A program made the position numbers and the translations under genes. The notes beneath the pieces were generated by a model. That model did not search any database and was not told where the DNA came from. It saw only the letters and a program-made list of their open reading frames with translations. Positions 8,568-18,017 of a DNA stretch of 64,000 nucleotides are shown one piece after another (within the stretch, counting starts at the first letter, position 1; each line of letters begins with the position of its first letter). Source of the stretch: Chryseobacterium soldanellicola (GTDB lineage Bacteria > Bacteroidota > Bacteroidia > Flavobacteriales > Weeksellaceae); the NCBI RefSeq assembly GCF_900100115.1, contig NZ_FNKL01000002.1:186001-250000 (forward strand). Reading direction: 5' to 3'.

Positions 8568-9359
8568 TTAAACACTTACTTTAAAGATGACTTCAGTTCC
8601 ATTTTCCGAGGATAGGATATTGCATTCTCCATTTTGCTCGTGCATCCTTTTTTTCATATTTCTAAGGCCGTTTCCTTCGGACTTTTCAGTAGAAATTCCG
8701 GTTCCGTTGTCTGAGATTTTCATTAAAAATTCCTTTCCTTTTTGCGAAAACGAAAGCTTTACATTTTCTGAGCGGCTGTGCTTGTAGGCATTATTTAAAG
8801 CTTCCTTTAAGCATAGGAACATATTTCGTCTTAAATCGGTAGAAATCGGTGTTTCTGAAATAATATCTTCGCTTACAGTTAACAGTTTGATCTTTGTCTT
8901 TTTCAAAAAATTCTCAGCATACACGATTGCATAATCTATAAAGCTTCCCAGCATATCGTTTCCCGAATTGAGGCTCCAAAGCATTTCCCGCATAGAAAGG
9001 TTCATTTCTTCCGAGGTTTTCAGCATTTCATCGATGTCTGTTTTTAAATTCTCATCTTGGGCTTTTTGTTTTAAAAATTCAGCCTGAAGCTTTAATGCAG
9101 AAATTCCTGCCCCGAGATCATCGTGCATATCGTGGGAAATCCGTTCGCGTTCTTTTTCTATTGATTTTTGTTTTTCAAGCTCTTTTTGGAGGAGCTGGTT
9201 TTGGTGTTCTGCTTCTTTGAGCTGTTTTTCTTTGATGTAGAGGAGTTGTTTGCGGTTGTACATCAAAACTACAAAAATGATGAATCCAATGAAAAAAATC
9301 ATCACAATGGTAATGATAATATAGGTTAGCTTTATTTCATTCATATTTTCCTGATCCAT
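8568..9359 (-). CDS. sensor histidine kinase, HisKA_3/NarL-type, with minimal sensor
   Basis: A 263-residue kinase with one membrane segment (about 12-33), a coiled coil (about 40-72), the HisKA_3 dimerisation helix with RISHDMHDDLG (phospho-His probably His79), and an HATPase_c domain with N-box KEALNNAYKHS, DNGTGIS and GNGLRNMKKR. It has no periplasmic or cytosolic input domain. The start overlaps the end of the upstream multi-pass membrane protein by 23 bp. With the response regulator at 10689..11321 it forms a two-component system in one operon. Signal sensing may depend on the membrane neighbour (inference). Confidence 0.9.
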   Translation of the reverse strand: MDQENMNEIKLTYIIITIVMIFFIGFIIFVVLMYNRKQLLYIKEKQLKEAEHQNQLLQKELEKQKSIEKERERISHDMHDDLGAGISALKLQAEFLKQKAQDENLKTDIDEMLKTSEEMNLSMREMLWSLNSGNDMLGSFIDYAIVYAENFLKKTKIKLLTVSEDIISETPISTDLRRNMFLCLKEALNNAYKHSRSENVKLSFSQKGKEFLMKISDNGTGISTEKSEGNGLRNMKKRMHEQNGECNILSSENGTEVIFKVSV

Positions 9360-9996
9360 GATTTTTACTGTATTTAATTAATGAAATTAAAAAAAGCACA
9401 TAGAAAAAAATATTAATTATAAAGAAAAATGACTGTGAAATGATGAGCACTTCTTCATCTATTTTGTTAAACAAATATCTTGGTATAATCCTCAGTATGA
9501 AAAAAACTCCCCAGAAGAGCAATCCGGAAGCAATCCAGAATTTAGGTTCATTAGTAATCTTTTCAAGGCTGGGATTTTTTATTTTACTATAAAACCAGAT
9601 CAAGCTGTAGAAAATATAAACCAATGCGAATGAAATCCCTATCACCTGATTGACCTCGCGATAGTTTTTAAAAATGTAAAAAACGTAGACAAAAACAAAC
9701 CATGAAAAAATGCTCGTATTAAGTATTATAAGGCTTTTGTCCTGGTTTTTATTAAAATATTTCAAAAAGAAAAAAGCACAAAAAAGTATATAAATATTGT
9801 ATAAAAAACCAAAATTTGCACTGCTTTTAAAGTAAATCTGAAAAATATACATTAAAAACTCCAGGGAGAAAGTGATCCCCAGATAAATACATAAAAACTT
9901 CTGTTGTTTTCTCCCGTTTTTTATCCATAAAAATACCGAGAAAGAAGCGACAAGAAATAAGACAAGCAAATATGCTAACTGTGTCCCGGTATACAT
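9337..9996 (-). CDS. multi-pass membrane protein in a two-component operon
   Basis: A 219-residue protein with about seven hydrophobic segments spread over its whole length and no recognised catalytic motif. The ATG at 9996 overlaps the upstream stop as TGATG, so translation is coupled; the GTG one codon earlier is less likely. It overlaps the histidine kinase by 23 bp. The topology resembles the seven-helix sensor modules that are often fused to histidine kinases, and it may supply the input missing from the kinase. This is inferred from position and topology only. Confidence 0.75.
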   Translation of the reverse strand: MYTGTQLAYLLVLFLVASFSVFLWIKNGRKQQKFLCIYLGITFSLEFLMYIFQIYFKSSANFGFLYNIYILFCAFFFLKYFNKNQDKSLIILNTSIFSWFVFVYVFYIFKNYREVNQVIGISFALVYIFYSLIWFYSKIKNPSLEKITNEPKFWIASGLLFWGVFFILRIIPRYLFNKIDEEVLIISQSFFFIINIFFYVLFLISLIKYSKNHGSGKYE

Positions 9997-10682
9997 CACG
10001 GCTGCATATTACCTATGTTGAAGAAGGCTGTTTTTTCCGTTGTTATTGGCTTATTACAATATTCCCTGTCAATTTGCAGAATAAGATTCAGTCTTAATTT
10101 TTGAGTCATAGGATCTGGTTTTGCCGCACATATCAATTGTGTATTAGGTTCAAAGCCCGAAAAATTCTCTAAAATATTTTTGTAATGAAAAGTGATGTAT
10201 TGTGTATAAGCAGTCTCTTCTGTTCCAAAACCCTGATTTTCGTATAATTCTTTAAAAGTTTCTATAAAAGATTTTGCATTCTGAGGAGAAATATCTGACA
10301 GCTTTCCGTTTTTAAGCTCTAATAATTTCTCTTTTGCAGTAAATACTATTTCTGTTGCGCTGTTTTGTTCTTCTTTGTTGAACCTGAACAAAAGGCTTAT
10401 TCCGTCCTGATTTTTAATAAAATAGATATGGATATACTTATTTGCAAGAATATTTAATGCGAAAGCAGGTTCTATTTGTTCAATAAAAAAAGAAGATGGC
10501 ATCGCCAATGATGCGAAAGTACTCATATCCATTACTTCTCTTTCAATTTCCTCTCTGGAAATTTCGCTATCAAAGTCAATTGACTTATTATTTTTCAAAT
10601 CATGGCAGTCATTCTCCAGAATATCTTTTATCAGCTGGATTTTCTTTTCAGCACAATTCATACTTGTTTCTGAGTTTTTCAT
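9996..10682 (-). CDS. cytoplasmic protein of unknown function in a two-component operon
   Basis: A 228-residue soluble protein without signal peptide or membrane segment, and without a family I recognise. The N-terminal 60 residues are acidic and helical, followed by an alternating strand/helix region (YIHIYFIKNQDGISLLFRF, LICAAKPDPMTQKLRLNLIL). It starts 6 bp after the response regulator stop and overlaps the membrane protein start as TGATG. The tight coupling suggests a role in the same signalling pathway. Confidence 0.75.
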   Translation of the reverse strand: MKNSETSMNCAEKKIQLIKDILENDCHDLKNNKSIDFDSEISREEIEREVMDMSTFASLAMPSSFFIEQIEPAFALNILANKYIHIYFIKNQDGISLLFRFNKEEQNSATEIVFTAKEKLLELKNGKLSDISPQNAKSFIETFKELYENQGFGTEETAYTQYITFHYKNILENFSGFEPNTQLICAAKPDPMTQKLRLNLILQIDREYCNKPITTEKTAFFNIGNMQP

Positions 10683-10688
10683 GGTTTC

Positions 10689-11321
10689 TTAGTTTTTAAA
10701 ATGGTTAAATTTATTAATAGCTTCTACTTTATTGTTTACGTGAAGCTTTCTGTAGATGTTTCCGACGTGCTTTTTTACGGTGTCGATGCTGATGAACTTT
10801 TTGTCAGCTATTTCTTTGTAGAGAAGTCCCTGAGAAAGAAGCTCGAGAACTTCCTTTTCGCGTTCCGTTAATTCATCAAATCCTTTTATATCAGCATTTT
10901 TCCTTTCAAAATGGCTGAGAACTTTCCTGGCGATAGAAAAACTCATGGGAGCCCCACCGTTGTAGACATCGCGAATCGAAGAAAGGATCTTATCCATGCT
11001 TTCACCTTTGATGAGATAGCCCATTGCGCCTGCTTTTAAGGAATTGAAAATCTTTTCATCATCTTCAAAACTCGTACACATGATGAAATGAGTTTTTGGC
11101 AAGTCTTTCTTAAGCTTTTCGATGATCTCGATTCCCAGCATATCCGGTAACTGGATATCCATCATGACAACATCGGGAGAAATATCCTTTAAATTCTTTA
11201 AGGCATCATTTCCATCAAAGAATTGAGCAATCACTTTCATATCGGTTTGATAATTAATGACCTTCTTCAACGCATTGTTGTAGTTTTTTTCGTCTTCTAC
11301 TATGGCTATGGAAATGCTCAT
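10689..11321 (-). CDS. NarL/FixJ-family response regulator (REC-LuxR)
   Basis: A 210-residue regulator with an N-terminal receiver domain (acidic pair VEDE at 8-11, phospho-acceptor Asp55 in VVMMDIQLPD, Thr/Ser switch in CTSFED, Lys in YLIKGES) and a C-terminal LuxR-type HTH (about 145-205) with LTEREKEVLELLSQGLLYKEIA and TVKKHVGNIYRKL. It is first in the operon and would be phosphorylated by the kinase at 8568..9359. Target genes cannot be told from the sequence. Confidence 0.92.
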   Translation of the reverse strand: MSISIAIVEDEKNYNNALKKVINYQTDMKVIAQFFDGNDALKNLKDISPDVVMMDIQLPDMLGIEIIEKLKKDLPKTHFIMCTSFEDDEKIFNSLKAGAMGYLIKGESMDKILSSIRDVYNGGAPMSFSIARKVLSHFERKNADIKGFDELTEREKEVLELLSQGLLYKEIADKKFISIDTVKKHVGNIYRKLHVNNKVEAINKFNHFKN

Positions 11322-11501
11322 GCTTACATTTTATTTGAAAACAAATTTCGCTGGAAAACAAAGGATGGTCAATTACACGTTTGTGTAATTTTCAGGTTTG
11401 AGTTCAGGGTATTGGTTTAGTTTTTGTTTTTATTAAATTTAATGAAAATTCCATTATAATTAATATTAATTAATTTTCAACATATTAAAAAAATAAACAA
11501 C

Positions 11502-11936
11502 ATGAAAAACGGACTTTTAATCGCAGTTTCTTTCACTGCTTTATCACTTGTAAGCTGTGGAAAGAATGAAAATGGCAATAAAGGCACATTAAAATTAGAC
11601 ACTTCAGAGACGAGCATCGTTGACAATAATGGGAAAACAGATACTTTAACAACAGGTTCTTCTGTCACAGAAGTTGATGGTAAAAAAACAGAAACAAGAT
11701 CGTCAATTTATAAAGCCGTTGACGGTACATTGGTAAAAGTAGTTTTTACAGAAACCCCTAAAGAAAGTACATTGGCAATTACCAACAACCATAAAACTTT
11801 CAAACTACCAAAAATAAAAACTGCTGCCGGAGAAACAACCTATCAAAAAGATGATATAAAAGCAACGGTAAAAGGTGACAGCCTGATTCTGGATCAGGGG
11901 AATAATCTTATTCAGCTGGTAAAGACTAAAATATAA
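11502..11936 (+). CDS. small lipoprotein of unknown function
   Basis: A 144-residue protein with signal peptide and lipobox (start MKNGLLIAVSFTALSLVSC). The mature part is Lys/Thr-rich and predicted beta-rich, with repeated strand pairs (SSVTEVDGKKTETRS, STLAITNNHKTFKLPK). No family is recognised. It stands alone between the divergent two-component operon and the convergent rplQ, with its own bidirectional terminator. Confidence 0.75.
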   Translation: MKNGLLIAVSFTALSLVSCGKNENGNKGTLKLDTSETSIVDNNGKTDTLTTGSSVTEVDGKKTETRSSIYKAVDGTLVKVVFTETPKESTLAITNNHKTFKLPKIKTAAGETTYQKDDIKATVKGDSLILDQGNNLIQLVKTKI

Positions 11937-11962
11937 TTCACAAATCATTTTTGTGCACAATA

Positions 11963-11990
11963 AAAACCGTTCAGATTTCTGAACGGTTTT
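11963..11990. terminator. bidirectional intrinsic terminator (end of the ribosomal supercluster)
   Basis: Perfect 13-bp stem AAAACCGTTCAGA / TCTGAACGGTTTT with a 2-nt loop and T-runs on both strands. It serves the 11502..11936 gene on the plus strand and rplQ on the minus strand. Confidence 0.88.
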
Positions 11991-12010
11991 TATTTATATC
12001 TGAATGAATA

Positions 12011-12535
12011 TTATTCTTCAGTTTTTTCCTCTGTAGAATCAGCTGCTTCAGCCTTAGGCTCTTCAACTTTTTCTTCTACTTTAGGAGCTTCCGCAACTAC
12101 AGCTTCTTTTTTAGCCGTTGTAGCTCTTCTGCTTCTTCTCGTAGCTTTTTTCTCTTCAGCATTAGGATTGTAAAGTTCGTTGAAATCAACTAGCTCGATA
12201 AGAGCCATATCAGCAGCATCACCTGGTCTGAATCCTGTTTTGATGATTCTTGTGTAACCACCGTTTCTTTCAGCGATTTTAGGAGCTACTGTTCTGAAAA
12301 GCTCAGTAACTGCCTCTTTACTTTGAAGATATGAAAAAACAATTCTTCTATTGTGTGTAGTATCTTCTTTTGCTTTTGTTAATAGAGGTTCAACATATAC
12401 TCTTAAAGCTTTCGCTTTAGCTACAGTAGTGTTGATTCTTTTATGCTCAATTAGAGAACAAGCCATATTAGAAAGTAAAGCACTTCTATGAGAAGCTGTT
12501 CTTCCTAAGTGATTGAATTTTTTACCGTGTCTCAT
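12011..12535 (-). CDS. rplQ: 50S ribosomal protein L17
   Basis: L17 with the typical start [21 protein letters not shown]; it binds 23S rRNA near the tunnel exit. It has 174 residues, about 45 more than E. coli L17, because of a C-terminal tail of Lys, Glu and Ala after residue 125, as is common in Bacteroidota. It is the last gene of the supercluster, 6 bp after rpoA, and is followed by a strong terminator. Confidence 0.97.
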   Translation of the reverse strand: MRHGKKFNHLGRTASHRSALLSNMACSLIEHKRINTTVAKAKALRVYVEPLLTKAKEDTTHNRRIVFSYLQSKEAVTELFRTVAPKIAERNGGYTRIIKTGFRPGDAADMALIELVDFNELYNPNAEEKKATRRSRRATTAKKEAVVAEAPKVEEKVEEPKAEAADSTEEKTEE

Positions 12536-12541
12536 TATTAA

Positions 12542-13537
12542 TTATTTATCAGCGTCTAACTTATATTTTGCAACGTCGAAACCGAAGTTAAGACCTTTTG
12601 AATGCACCAATTCTTCTAGTTCTGTCAAAGATTTTTTACCAAAATTTCTGAATTTCATCAAATCAGACTTACTGTAAGAAACCAATTCTCCAAGAGTTTC
12701 TACTTCAGCCGCTTTCAGACAGTTAAGGGCTCTTACTGAAAGATCCATATCTGCTAATTTAGACTTAAGAAGTTGTCTTGTATGAAGAGTCTCTTCATCG
12801 TATTGGATAGATGCTTTTACAGCTTCGGTTTCAAGCGTGATTCTCTCATCAGAGAACAGCATGAAGTGATAAATTAATATCTTAGAAGCTTCTGTTAAAG
12901 CATTTTGAGGGCTGATGGAGCCATCAGTTTCTATATCTAATACAAGTTTTTCGTAGTCTGTCTTTTGCTCTACACGATAATTTTCAATGCTATACTGTAC
13001 TTTCTTAATAGGTGTAAAAATAGAGTCAATCGCAATAGTACCTACCGGTGCATTGTTTGACTTATTTTGTTCAGAAGGCACATACCCTCTACCTTTTTCT
13101 ACGTTGAAAGTAATTTCGAAAGTTACATCACTGTTTAGGTTACAGATCACCAAATCCGGGTTTAAAATCTCGAATCCGTTGATTGATTTACCTAAATCAC
13201 CAGCAGTAATAACCGTCTGCCCCGAAACTTTGGCAACAACCTGCTCATTCGTCTGGTTTTCTGCCGTAGCCTTTAATCTTACCTGCTTAAGGTTAAGAAT
13301 AATTTCGGTAACGTCTTCGATTACTCCTGGAATAGTTGAAAATTCGTGCTCTACACCTTCTATTTTGATAGATGAAATAGCGTATCCTTCCAGAGAAGAA
13401 AGCAACACTCTTCTCAAAGCATTACCGATTGTAAGCCCGAAACCTGGTTCTAAAGGTCTGAATTCGAATTGACCTTTAAATTCATCAGAGTTAAGTAAAA
13501 TTACTTTATCGGGTTTTATGAATTGTAAAATTGCCAT
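12542..13537 (-). CDS. rpoA: DNA-directed RNA polymerase subunit alpha
   Basis: A 331-residue subunit. The N-terminal assembly domain contains [26 protein letters not shown], and the C-terminal domain (about 255-320) contains two helix-hairpin-helix elements ([35 protein letters not shown]) that contact DNA and activators. Full length. It sits between rpsD and rplQ, the standard alpha-operon position. Confidence 0.98.
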   Translation of the reverse strand: MAILQFIKPDKVILLNSDEFKGQFEFRPLEPGFGLTIGNALRRVLLSSLEGYAISSIKIEGVEHEFSTIPGVIEDVTEIILNLKQVRLKATAENQTNEQVVAKVSGQTVITAGDLGKSINGFEILNPDLVICNLNSDVTFEITFNVEKGRGYVPSEQNKSNNAPVGTIAIDSIFTPIKKVQYSIENYRVEQKTDYEKLVLDIETDGSISPQNALTEASKILIYHFMLFSDERITLETEAVKASIQYDEETLHTRQLLKSKLADMDLSVRALNCLKAAEVETLGELVSYSKSDLMKFRNFGKKSLTELEELVHSKGLNFGFDVAKYKLDADK

Positions 13538-13570
13538 ATTATTGGGTTGAGCAAAAATTTGATTAAAAAA

Positions 13571-14179
13571 TTATTTAGAGTAAAGTTCGACGATAAGCTG
13601 TTCCTTGATGTCTTCCGGGATTTGGATTCTCTCAGGAGCAGATACGAAAGTACCCTGCTTTTTCTCATCGTTGAATTGTAACCACTCATAGTTTGCTTTA
13701 GAAGCTAACGCATCAGTAACAACTTCAAGTGACTTGGATTTTTCTCTCACAGCGATTACATCACCTGCTTTTACTAAATAAGAAGGAATGTTAAGGATCT
13801 CACCATTCACAGTTATGTGTCTGTGAGAAACCAATTGTCTTGCTCCAGCTCTGGTTTTAGAAAACCCTAATCTGTACACTACATTGTCCAATCTTGATTC
13901 ACAAAGCTGTAATAGAACTTCACCTGTTACACCTTTACTTCTGTGTGCTTTTTCGAATAAGTTTGCAAACTGTCTTTCTAAAATACCGTAAGTATATTTA
14001 GCTTTTTGCTTTTCAGCTAGCTGAACTGCATATTCTGATTTCTTAGCACCTCTTCTTTTGTTAGGACCATGTTGTCCTGGTGGTTGGTTTTTTCTTCTTT
14101 CGAAGTTTTTGTCGTCTCCGTAGATTGCAGCACCAAACTTTCTCGCAATCTTAGTTTTAGGACCAATATATCTTGCCAT
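13571..14179 (-). CDS. rpsD: 30S ribosomal protein S4
   Basis: A 202-residue primary 16S rRNA-binding protein. The S4 RNA-binding domain lies at about 93-155 ([24 protein letters not shown]). The N-terminus lacks the Cys cluster of zinc-binding S4 forms. In many bacteria S4 is the translational repressor of the alpha operon; whether this holds here is not shown. 33 bp separate it from rpoA. Confidence 0.98.
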   Translation of the reverse strand: MARYIGPKTKIARKFGAAIYGDDKNFERRKNQPPGQHGPNKRRGAKKSEYAVQLAEKQKAKYTYGILERQFANLFEKAHRSKGVTGEVLLQLCESRLDNVVYRLGFSKTRAGARQLVSHRHITVNGEILNIPSYLVKAGDVIAVREKSKSLEVVTDALASKANYEWLQFNDEKKQGTFVSAPERIQIPEDIKEQLIVELYSK

Positions 14180-14198
14180 AATGGATAAATTCTAAAAA

Positions 14199-14588
14199 TT
14201 AAACTCTTCTTCTTTTTGGTGGTCTACATCCATTATGTGGCATAGGAGTCACATCAATGATTTCGCTAACTTCAATTCCTGAATTGTGGATAGTTCTGAT
14301 AGCAGATTCTCTACCTGCACCTGGACCTTTCACAAACACCTTTACTCTTCTTAATCCAGCTTCGTGAGCTACATTAGAACAATTTTCTGCTGCCATCTGA
14401 GCAGCGAATGGAGTATTCTTTTTAGAACCTCTGAAACCCATTTTACCGGCAGACGCCCAAGAGATAACTTCTCCGCTTTTATTTGTTAAAGAAATGATGA
14501 TGTTATTGAAAGAAGCCTGAATATGCGCTTCACCAATAGCCTCAACTTTTACTTTTCTCTTTTTAACTACTTTTGTTTGTTTTGCCAT
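14199..14588 (-). CDS. rpsK: 30S ribosomal protein S11
   Basis: A 129-residue platform protein of the small subunit with the S11 signature region [17 protein letters not shown] and the C-terminal [16 protein letters not shown]. Normal length, 12 bp after rpsM and 19 bp before rpsD. Confidence 0.98.
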   Translation of the reverse strand: MAKQTKVVKKRKVKVEAIGEAHIQASFNNIIISLTNKSGEVISWASAGKMGFRGSKKNTPFAAQMAAENCSNVAHEAGLRRVKVFVKGPGAGRESAIRTIHNSGIEVSEIIDVTPMPHNGCRPPKRRRV

Positions 14589-14600
14589 AATTCCTAACGA

Positions 14601-14978
14601 TTATTTACTTGCTTTTTTCTTGTTAGCAACTGTTTTTCTCTTTCCTTTACGGGTTCTAGAGTTGTTTTTCGTTCTCTGGCCTCTTAAAGGTAGTCCTAGT
14701 CTGTGACGTATTCCTCGTTGGCATCCTATGTCCATCAATCTCTTGATGTTCAATTGCGTTTCAGATCTCAATTCTCCTTCAACTTTAATGTTTTCAGAGA
14801 TATAATTTCTGATTGCAGCCAATTCATCGTCATTCCATTCGTTGACTTTCTTATCTTCGCTAATACCGGCAGCTTTAAGGATTTCAGAAGAAGTACTTCT
14901 TCCAACACCGTAAATATAAGTTAAACCGATAACGCCTCTTTTGTTTTTTGGTAAATCAATACCTGCAATTCTCGCCAT
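14601..14978 (-). CDS. rpsM: 30S ribosomal protein S13
   Basis: A 125-residue head protein of the small subunit that contacts tRNA and S19. It starts [20 protein letters not shown] and ends with the S13 signature [20 protein letters not shown] and a basic tail. 9 bp after rpmJ. Confidence 0.98.
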   Translation of the reverse strand: MARIAGIDLPKNKRGVIGLTYIYGVGRSTSSEILKAAGISEDKKVNEWNDDELAAIRNYISENIKVEGELRSETQLNIKRLMDIGCQRGIRHRLGLPLRGQRTKNNSRTRKGKRKTVANKKKASK

Positions 14979-14987
14979 AATTTAATA

Positions 14988-15104
14988 TTAGCCTTGTCTT
15001 TGTTTAAATTTTGGGTTCTTCTTGTTGATTACGAAAAGCACACCTTTTCTGCGTACAATCTTGCAATCAGCACTTCTTTTTTTAATTGATGCTCTAACTT
15101 TCAT
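14988..15104 (-). CDS. rpmJ: 50S ribosomal protein L36, zinc-free type
   Basis: A 38-residue protein starting [14 protein letters not shown] and ending NPKFKQRQG. Of the usual C-x2-C-x12-C-x4-H zinc ligands only one Cys remains; the first Cys, third Cys and His are replaced, so this is the C-minus type. It lies in the normal place between infA and rpsM, with an unusually long structured gap (109 bp) upstream. Confidence 0.95.
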   Translation of the reverse strand: MKVRASIKKRSADCKIVRRKGVLFVINKKNPKFKQRQG

Positions 15105-15129
15105 TTGAAATATTTATATTTTTTTTACT

Positions 15130-15156
15130 GACAAACGGAATCTGCATTCATTTGGC
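15130..15156 (-). repeat. imperfect stem-loop, copy A of a tandem pair
   Basis: Arms GACAAACGGAA and ATTCATTTGGC around a 5-nt loop. Each arm matches the corresponding arm of the perfect hairpin at 15178..15205 at 9 of 11 positions, so the two look like a duplicated stem-loop between infA and rpmJ. Confidence 0.6.
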
Positions 15157-15177
15157 AGCATTTATTTTTTAACAATA

Positions 15178-15205
15178 GCCAAATGGAACAAGAATTCCAT
15201 TTGGC
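15178..15205 (-). repeat. perfect stem-loop, copy B, between infA and rpmJ
   Basis: Perfect 11-bp arms GCCAAATGGAA / TTCCATTTGGC with a 6-nt loop, 8 bp after the infA stop. On the coding (minus) strand no T-run follows directly, so it is not a standard terminator; on the plus strand GTTTGTTTTT follows. Confidence 0.75.
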
Positions 15206-15213
15206 GTTTGTTT

Positions 15214-15429
15214 TTAATATCTAAATGTGATTCTCCCTTTTGATAAATCATAAGGAGACATTTCTAGTTTTACCTTATCACCAGGTAAAAGTTTAATATA
15301 ATGCATTCTCATTTTACCAGAAATATGAGCAATAAGTATATGCCCATTTTCCAGCTCTACACGGAACTGGGCGTTCGAAAGTGCTTCCGTAATAACGCCG
15401 TCTTGTTCAATATGTTTTTGTTTCGCCAT
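15214..15429 (-). CDS. infA: translation initiation factor IF-1
   Basis: A 71-residue single S1/OB-fold protein that binds the A site of the 30S subunit during initiation. The family core is visible in [20 protein letters not shown] and [20 protein letters not shown]. It starts 3 bp after secY, the standard order in this cluster. Confidence 0.97.
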   Translation of the reverse strand: MAKQKHIEQDGVITEALSNAQFRVELENGHILIAHISGKMRMHYIKLLPGDKVKLEMSPYDLSKGRITFRY

Positions 15430-15432
15430 AAA

Positions 15433-16812
15433 TTAATATCCAGTCGTTCTTGATAATTTAGACTGCATTAAGCCATCATAATGATGATTCAGCAGATAAG
15501 TATTAATCTGTTGAACGGTATCTAAAATAACTCCAACCATAATCAATAATGATGTCCCCCCGAAAAATAGGGCGAACGCATCTGTCTGAACAAAGGTTCC
15601 ATGCACAATTGCCGGAAGGATTGCAAAGATAGATAAAAATATTGCACCTGGCAAGGTAATTTTAGATAAAATATCATCTAAATAATCAGCCGTCTCTTTT
15701 CCTGGTCTTACTTTGGGTACTAAACCTCCATTTCTCTTCAAATCATCAGCCATTTGGTTCACCGGGATTGTAATTGCAGTATAGAAAAACGAGAAGATAA
15801 TAATTAATAGCGCAAACAATACGTTGTATTGCCAGCTAAAAACATTCTTGAAACCTGCAAGAAAAGTGTTAGATTCATCAACTTTAGTTAATAAACCAGG
15901 TACGAACATCAATGCTTGCGCAAAAATGATCGGCATTACCCCGGCTGCATTTACTTTTAATGGAATCCACTGTCTTGCTCCCTGCATAAGATTTCTGTTT
16001 ACACCTCCTCTTGCTTGAGCTCTGCTTACATACTGGATAGGAATTTTTCTTACAGCAACGGATAATACCACTGCTAAAAGAACAACCAGCATCCAGAAAA
16101 TTACTTCAATAAGGATCATGATAGATCCTAATCCTCCTTTTCCGTTCTGCACAGCCACCTCTTGTACGAATGCTTCTGGTAATCTAGATAAAATACCCAC
16201 CATAATAAGGATGGAAATACCATTTCCGATTCCTTTGTCGGTAATCTTTTCACCTAACCACATTGCGAATACTGAACCGGCAACCAAAATAACGATACTT
16301 GGTAACCAGAACATGATAGAGTTTGGCTCTATGTAATATGCAGACTGGAATTGAGCATATGGTAAAAATAATTGAGTAATAGATGTTAAATACGAAGGCG
16401 CCTGTACTAGACAAACTCCGATCGTTAACCATCTGGTAATTTGGTTCAATGTATTTCTACCGGACTCTCCATCTTTCTGAAGTTTCTGAAGATAAGGAAT
16501 AGCCATTCCCATCAACTGAACAATAATAGAAGCAGAAATGTAAGGCATGATACCTAACGCCATCACGGAAGCATGGCTGAAAGCCCCTCCCGTAAATGAC
16601 GAAAGCAAGCCAAGAAGACCTGCTCCTTGCTTGTTTCCGCCTTGACTTTTATAATGCTCTAAGAGATCTCCCACTTGTGCAAGGTTAATTGCAGGCAGAG
16701 AGATATAAGATGCGAATCTATACACAAGAATAATACCTAAAGTGAAGATAATTTTATCTCTAAGTTCCTTTAAGCTCCAAATATTTTTGAGGGTTTGTAT
16801 AAATTCTTTCAT
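15433..16812 (-). CDS. secY: preprotein translocase subunit SecY
   Basis: A 459-residue inner-membrane channel of the Sec translocase with ten hydrophobic segments. Visible: a cytoplasmic N-terminus (WSLKELRDKIIFTLGIILVYR), the plug region GGNKQGAGLLGLLSSFTGGAF after TM1, the signature MGIMPYISASIIVQL in TM2, and RNLMQGARQWIPLKVNAAGVMP in the loop before TM7. It is encoded between rplO and infA. Confidence 0.98.
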   Translation of the reverse strand: MKEFIQTLKNIWSLKELRDKIIFTLGIILVYRFASYISLPAINLAQVGDLLEHYKSQGGNKQGAGLLGLLSSFTGGAFSHASVMALGIMPYISASIIVQLMGMAIPYLQKLQKDGESGRNTLNQITRWLTIGVCLVQAPSYLTSITQLFLPYAQFQSAYYIEPNSIMFWLPSIVILVAGSVFAMWLGEKITDKGIGNGISILIMVGILSRLPEAFVQEVAVQNGKGGLGSIMILIEVIFWMLVVLLAVVLSVAVRKIPIQYVSRAQARGGVNRNLMQGARQWIPLKVNAAGVMPIIFAQALMFVPGLLTKVDESNTFLAGFKNVFSWQYNVLFALLIIIFSFFYTAITIPVNQMADDLKRNGGLVPKVRPGKETADYLDDILSKITLPGAIFLSIFAILPAIVHGTFVQTDAFALFFGGTSLLIMVGVILDTVQQINTYLLNHHYDGLMQSKLSRTTGY

Positions 16813-16821
16813 TAGTAATTA

Positions 16822-17271
16822 TTATAAGGTAATTGCTTTTCCACCTGCTTTAGAGATAAGCTCCTCAGCAGATTTAGTGAATTTGTCAGCAGAGATTGAA
16901 ACCGCAGATTTCAATTCTCCTCTACCCATAATTTTCACTAATTCGTTTTTAGTTGCTAAACCGTTTGCTACCAAAACTTCTTTGGTGATGTCTCCAGAAA
17001 CAGATTTGTTATCAATCATAATCTGAATATCATCTAGGTTAATCGCTCTAAATTCTTTTCTGTTTACATTTTTGAATCCGAATTTCGGTAATCTTCTTTG
17101 TAAAGGCATCTGACCTCCTTCAAAACCGATCTTCTGAGAATAACCGGCTCTTGCCTTCTGTCCTTTGTGACCTTTTGTAGAAGTACCTCCTTTTCCAGTA
17201 CCCTGACCTCTACCAATTCTTTTTGAATTGAAAGTAGATCCTGCAGCTGGTTTTATGTTGTTTAAATTCAT
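16822..17271 (-). CDS. rplO: 50S ribosomal protein L15
   Basis: A 149-residue protein with the glycine/basic N-terminus SKRIGRGQGTGKGGTSTKGH and the C-terminal L15 domain. It is an early assembly protein of the 50S subunit. 19 bp after rpmD, 9 bp before secY. Confidence 0.97.
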   Translation of the reverse strand: MNLNNIKPAAGSTFNSKRIGRGQGTGKGGTSTKGHKGQKARAGYSQKIGFEGGQMPLQRRLPKFGFKNVNRKEFRAINLDDIQIMIDNKSVSGDITKEVLVANGLATKNELVKIMGRGELKSAVSISADKFTKSAEELISKAGGKAITL

Positions 17272-17290
17272 TTTAAAATTATTTTAAAAA

Positions 17291-17467
17291 TTATTTTTGA
17301 ACTTCAAGTAAATGACTAACTGCAGCTATCATTCCTAAGATAGAAGGAGTAGCTTCGTGTTCTACAACTTGGTGAAGTTTCTTAAATCCTAATGCTTCAA
17401 GCGTTCTCTTTTGGGTTTTTGTTCTACCAATAGCGCTTCTTACTTGTTTTACTTTAATTGTTGCCAT
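17291..17467 (-). CDS. rpmD: 50S ribosomal protein L30
   Basis: A 58-residue protein starting MATIKVKQVRSAIGR, with the L30 core KTQKRTLEALGFKKLHQVV. Start and stop were read directly from the sequence; the length is normal for bacterial L30. It lies 10 bp after rpsE. Confidence 0.95.
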   Translation of the reverse strand: MATIKVKQVRSAIGRTKTQKRTLEALGFKKLHQVVEHEATPSILGMIAAVSHLLEVQK

Positions 17468-17477
17468 TGTTTATGTA

Positions 17478-17999
17478 TTAACCGTTAAACACTTTACTTA
17501 GAGAAACTCCTCTCATTCTTGCAATTTCTTCAGGTCTTCTGATGTCTAATAACGCTTTGAAAGTAGCTTTCACTACGTTGTGAGGGTTAGAAGATCCTTT
17601 AGATTTTGAAAGGATATCGTGAATACCAGCAGACTCCAATACCGCTCTTACCGCACCACCGGCGATAAGCCCTGTACCGTGAGAAGCAGGTCTTAAGAAG
17701 ATATCTGCACCACCGTATCTAGCAGTAGTTTGGTGAGGAATTGTATGGTTCATTACAGGAACTTTCACAAGGTTTTTCTTAGCATCTTCAACTGCCTTAG
17801 CAATTGCAGAAGCTACCTCTTTAGATTTTCCTAAACCAAAACCGATAACTCCTTCTTCGTTTCCTACAACAACAATTGCAGAAAATCCGAAAGCTCTACC
17901 CCCTTTAGTTACTTTTGTTACTCTATTAACAGCTACGAGACGATCTTTTAATTCTAATCCTCCCGGTTTTACTCTTTCTATATTATCTAGTCCTAACAT
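17478..17999 (-). CDS. rpsE: 30S ribosomal protein S5
   Basis: A 173-residue protein with the dsRBD-like N-terminal domain ([20 protein letters not shown]) and the S5 C-terminal fold ([20 protein letters not shown]). S5 acts in decoding accuracy and mRNA unwinding at the 30S entry. 18 bp after rplR. Confidence 0.98.
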   Translation of the reverse strand: MLGLDNIERVKPGGLELKDRLVAVNRVTKVTKGGRAFGFSAIVVVGNEEGVIGFGLGKSKEVASAIAKAVEDAKKNLVKVPVMNHTIPHQTTARYGGADIFLRPASHGTGLIAGGAVRAVLESAGIHDILSKSKGSSNPHNVVKATFKALLDIRRPEEIARMRGVSLSKVFNG

Positions 18000-18017
18000 A
18001 TTTCCGAAATTTAATGA

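Noticed and set aside
12011..12535. Possible frameshift in rplQ because of its unusual Lys/Glu tail
   Set aside because: The tail is in frame, ends at a normal stop before the terminator, and such extensions are common on Bacteroidota L17.
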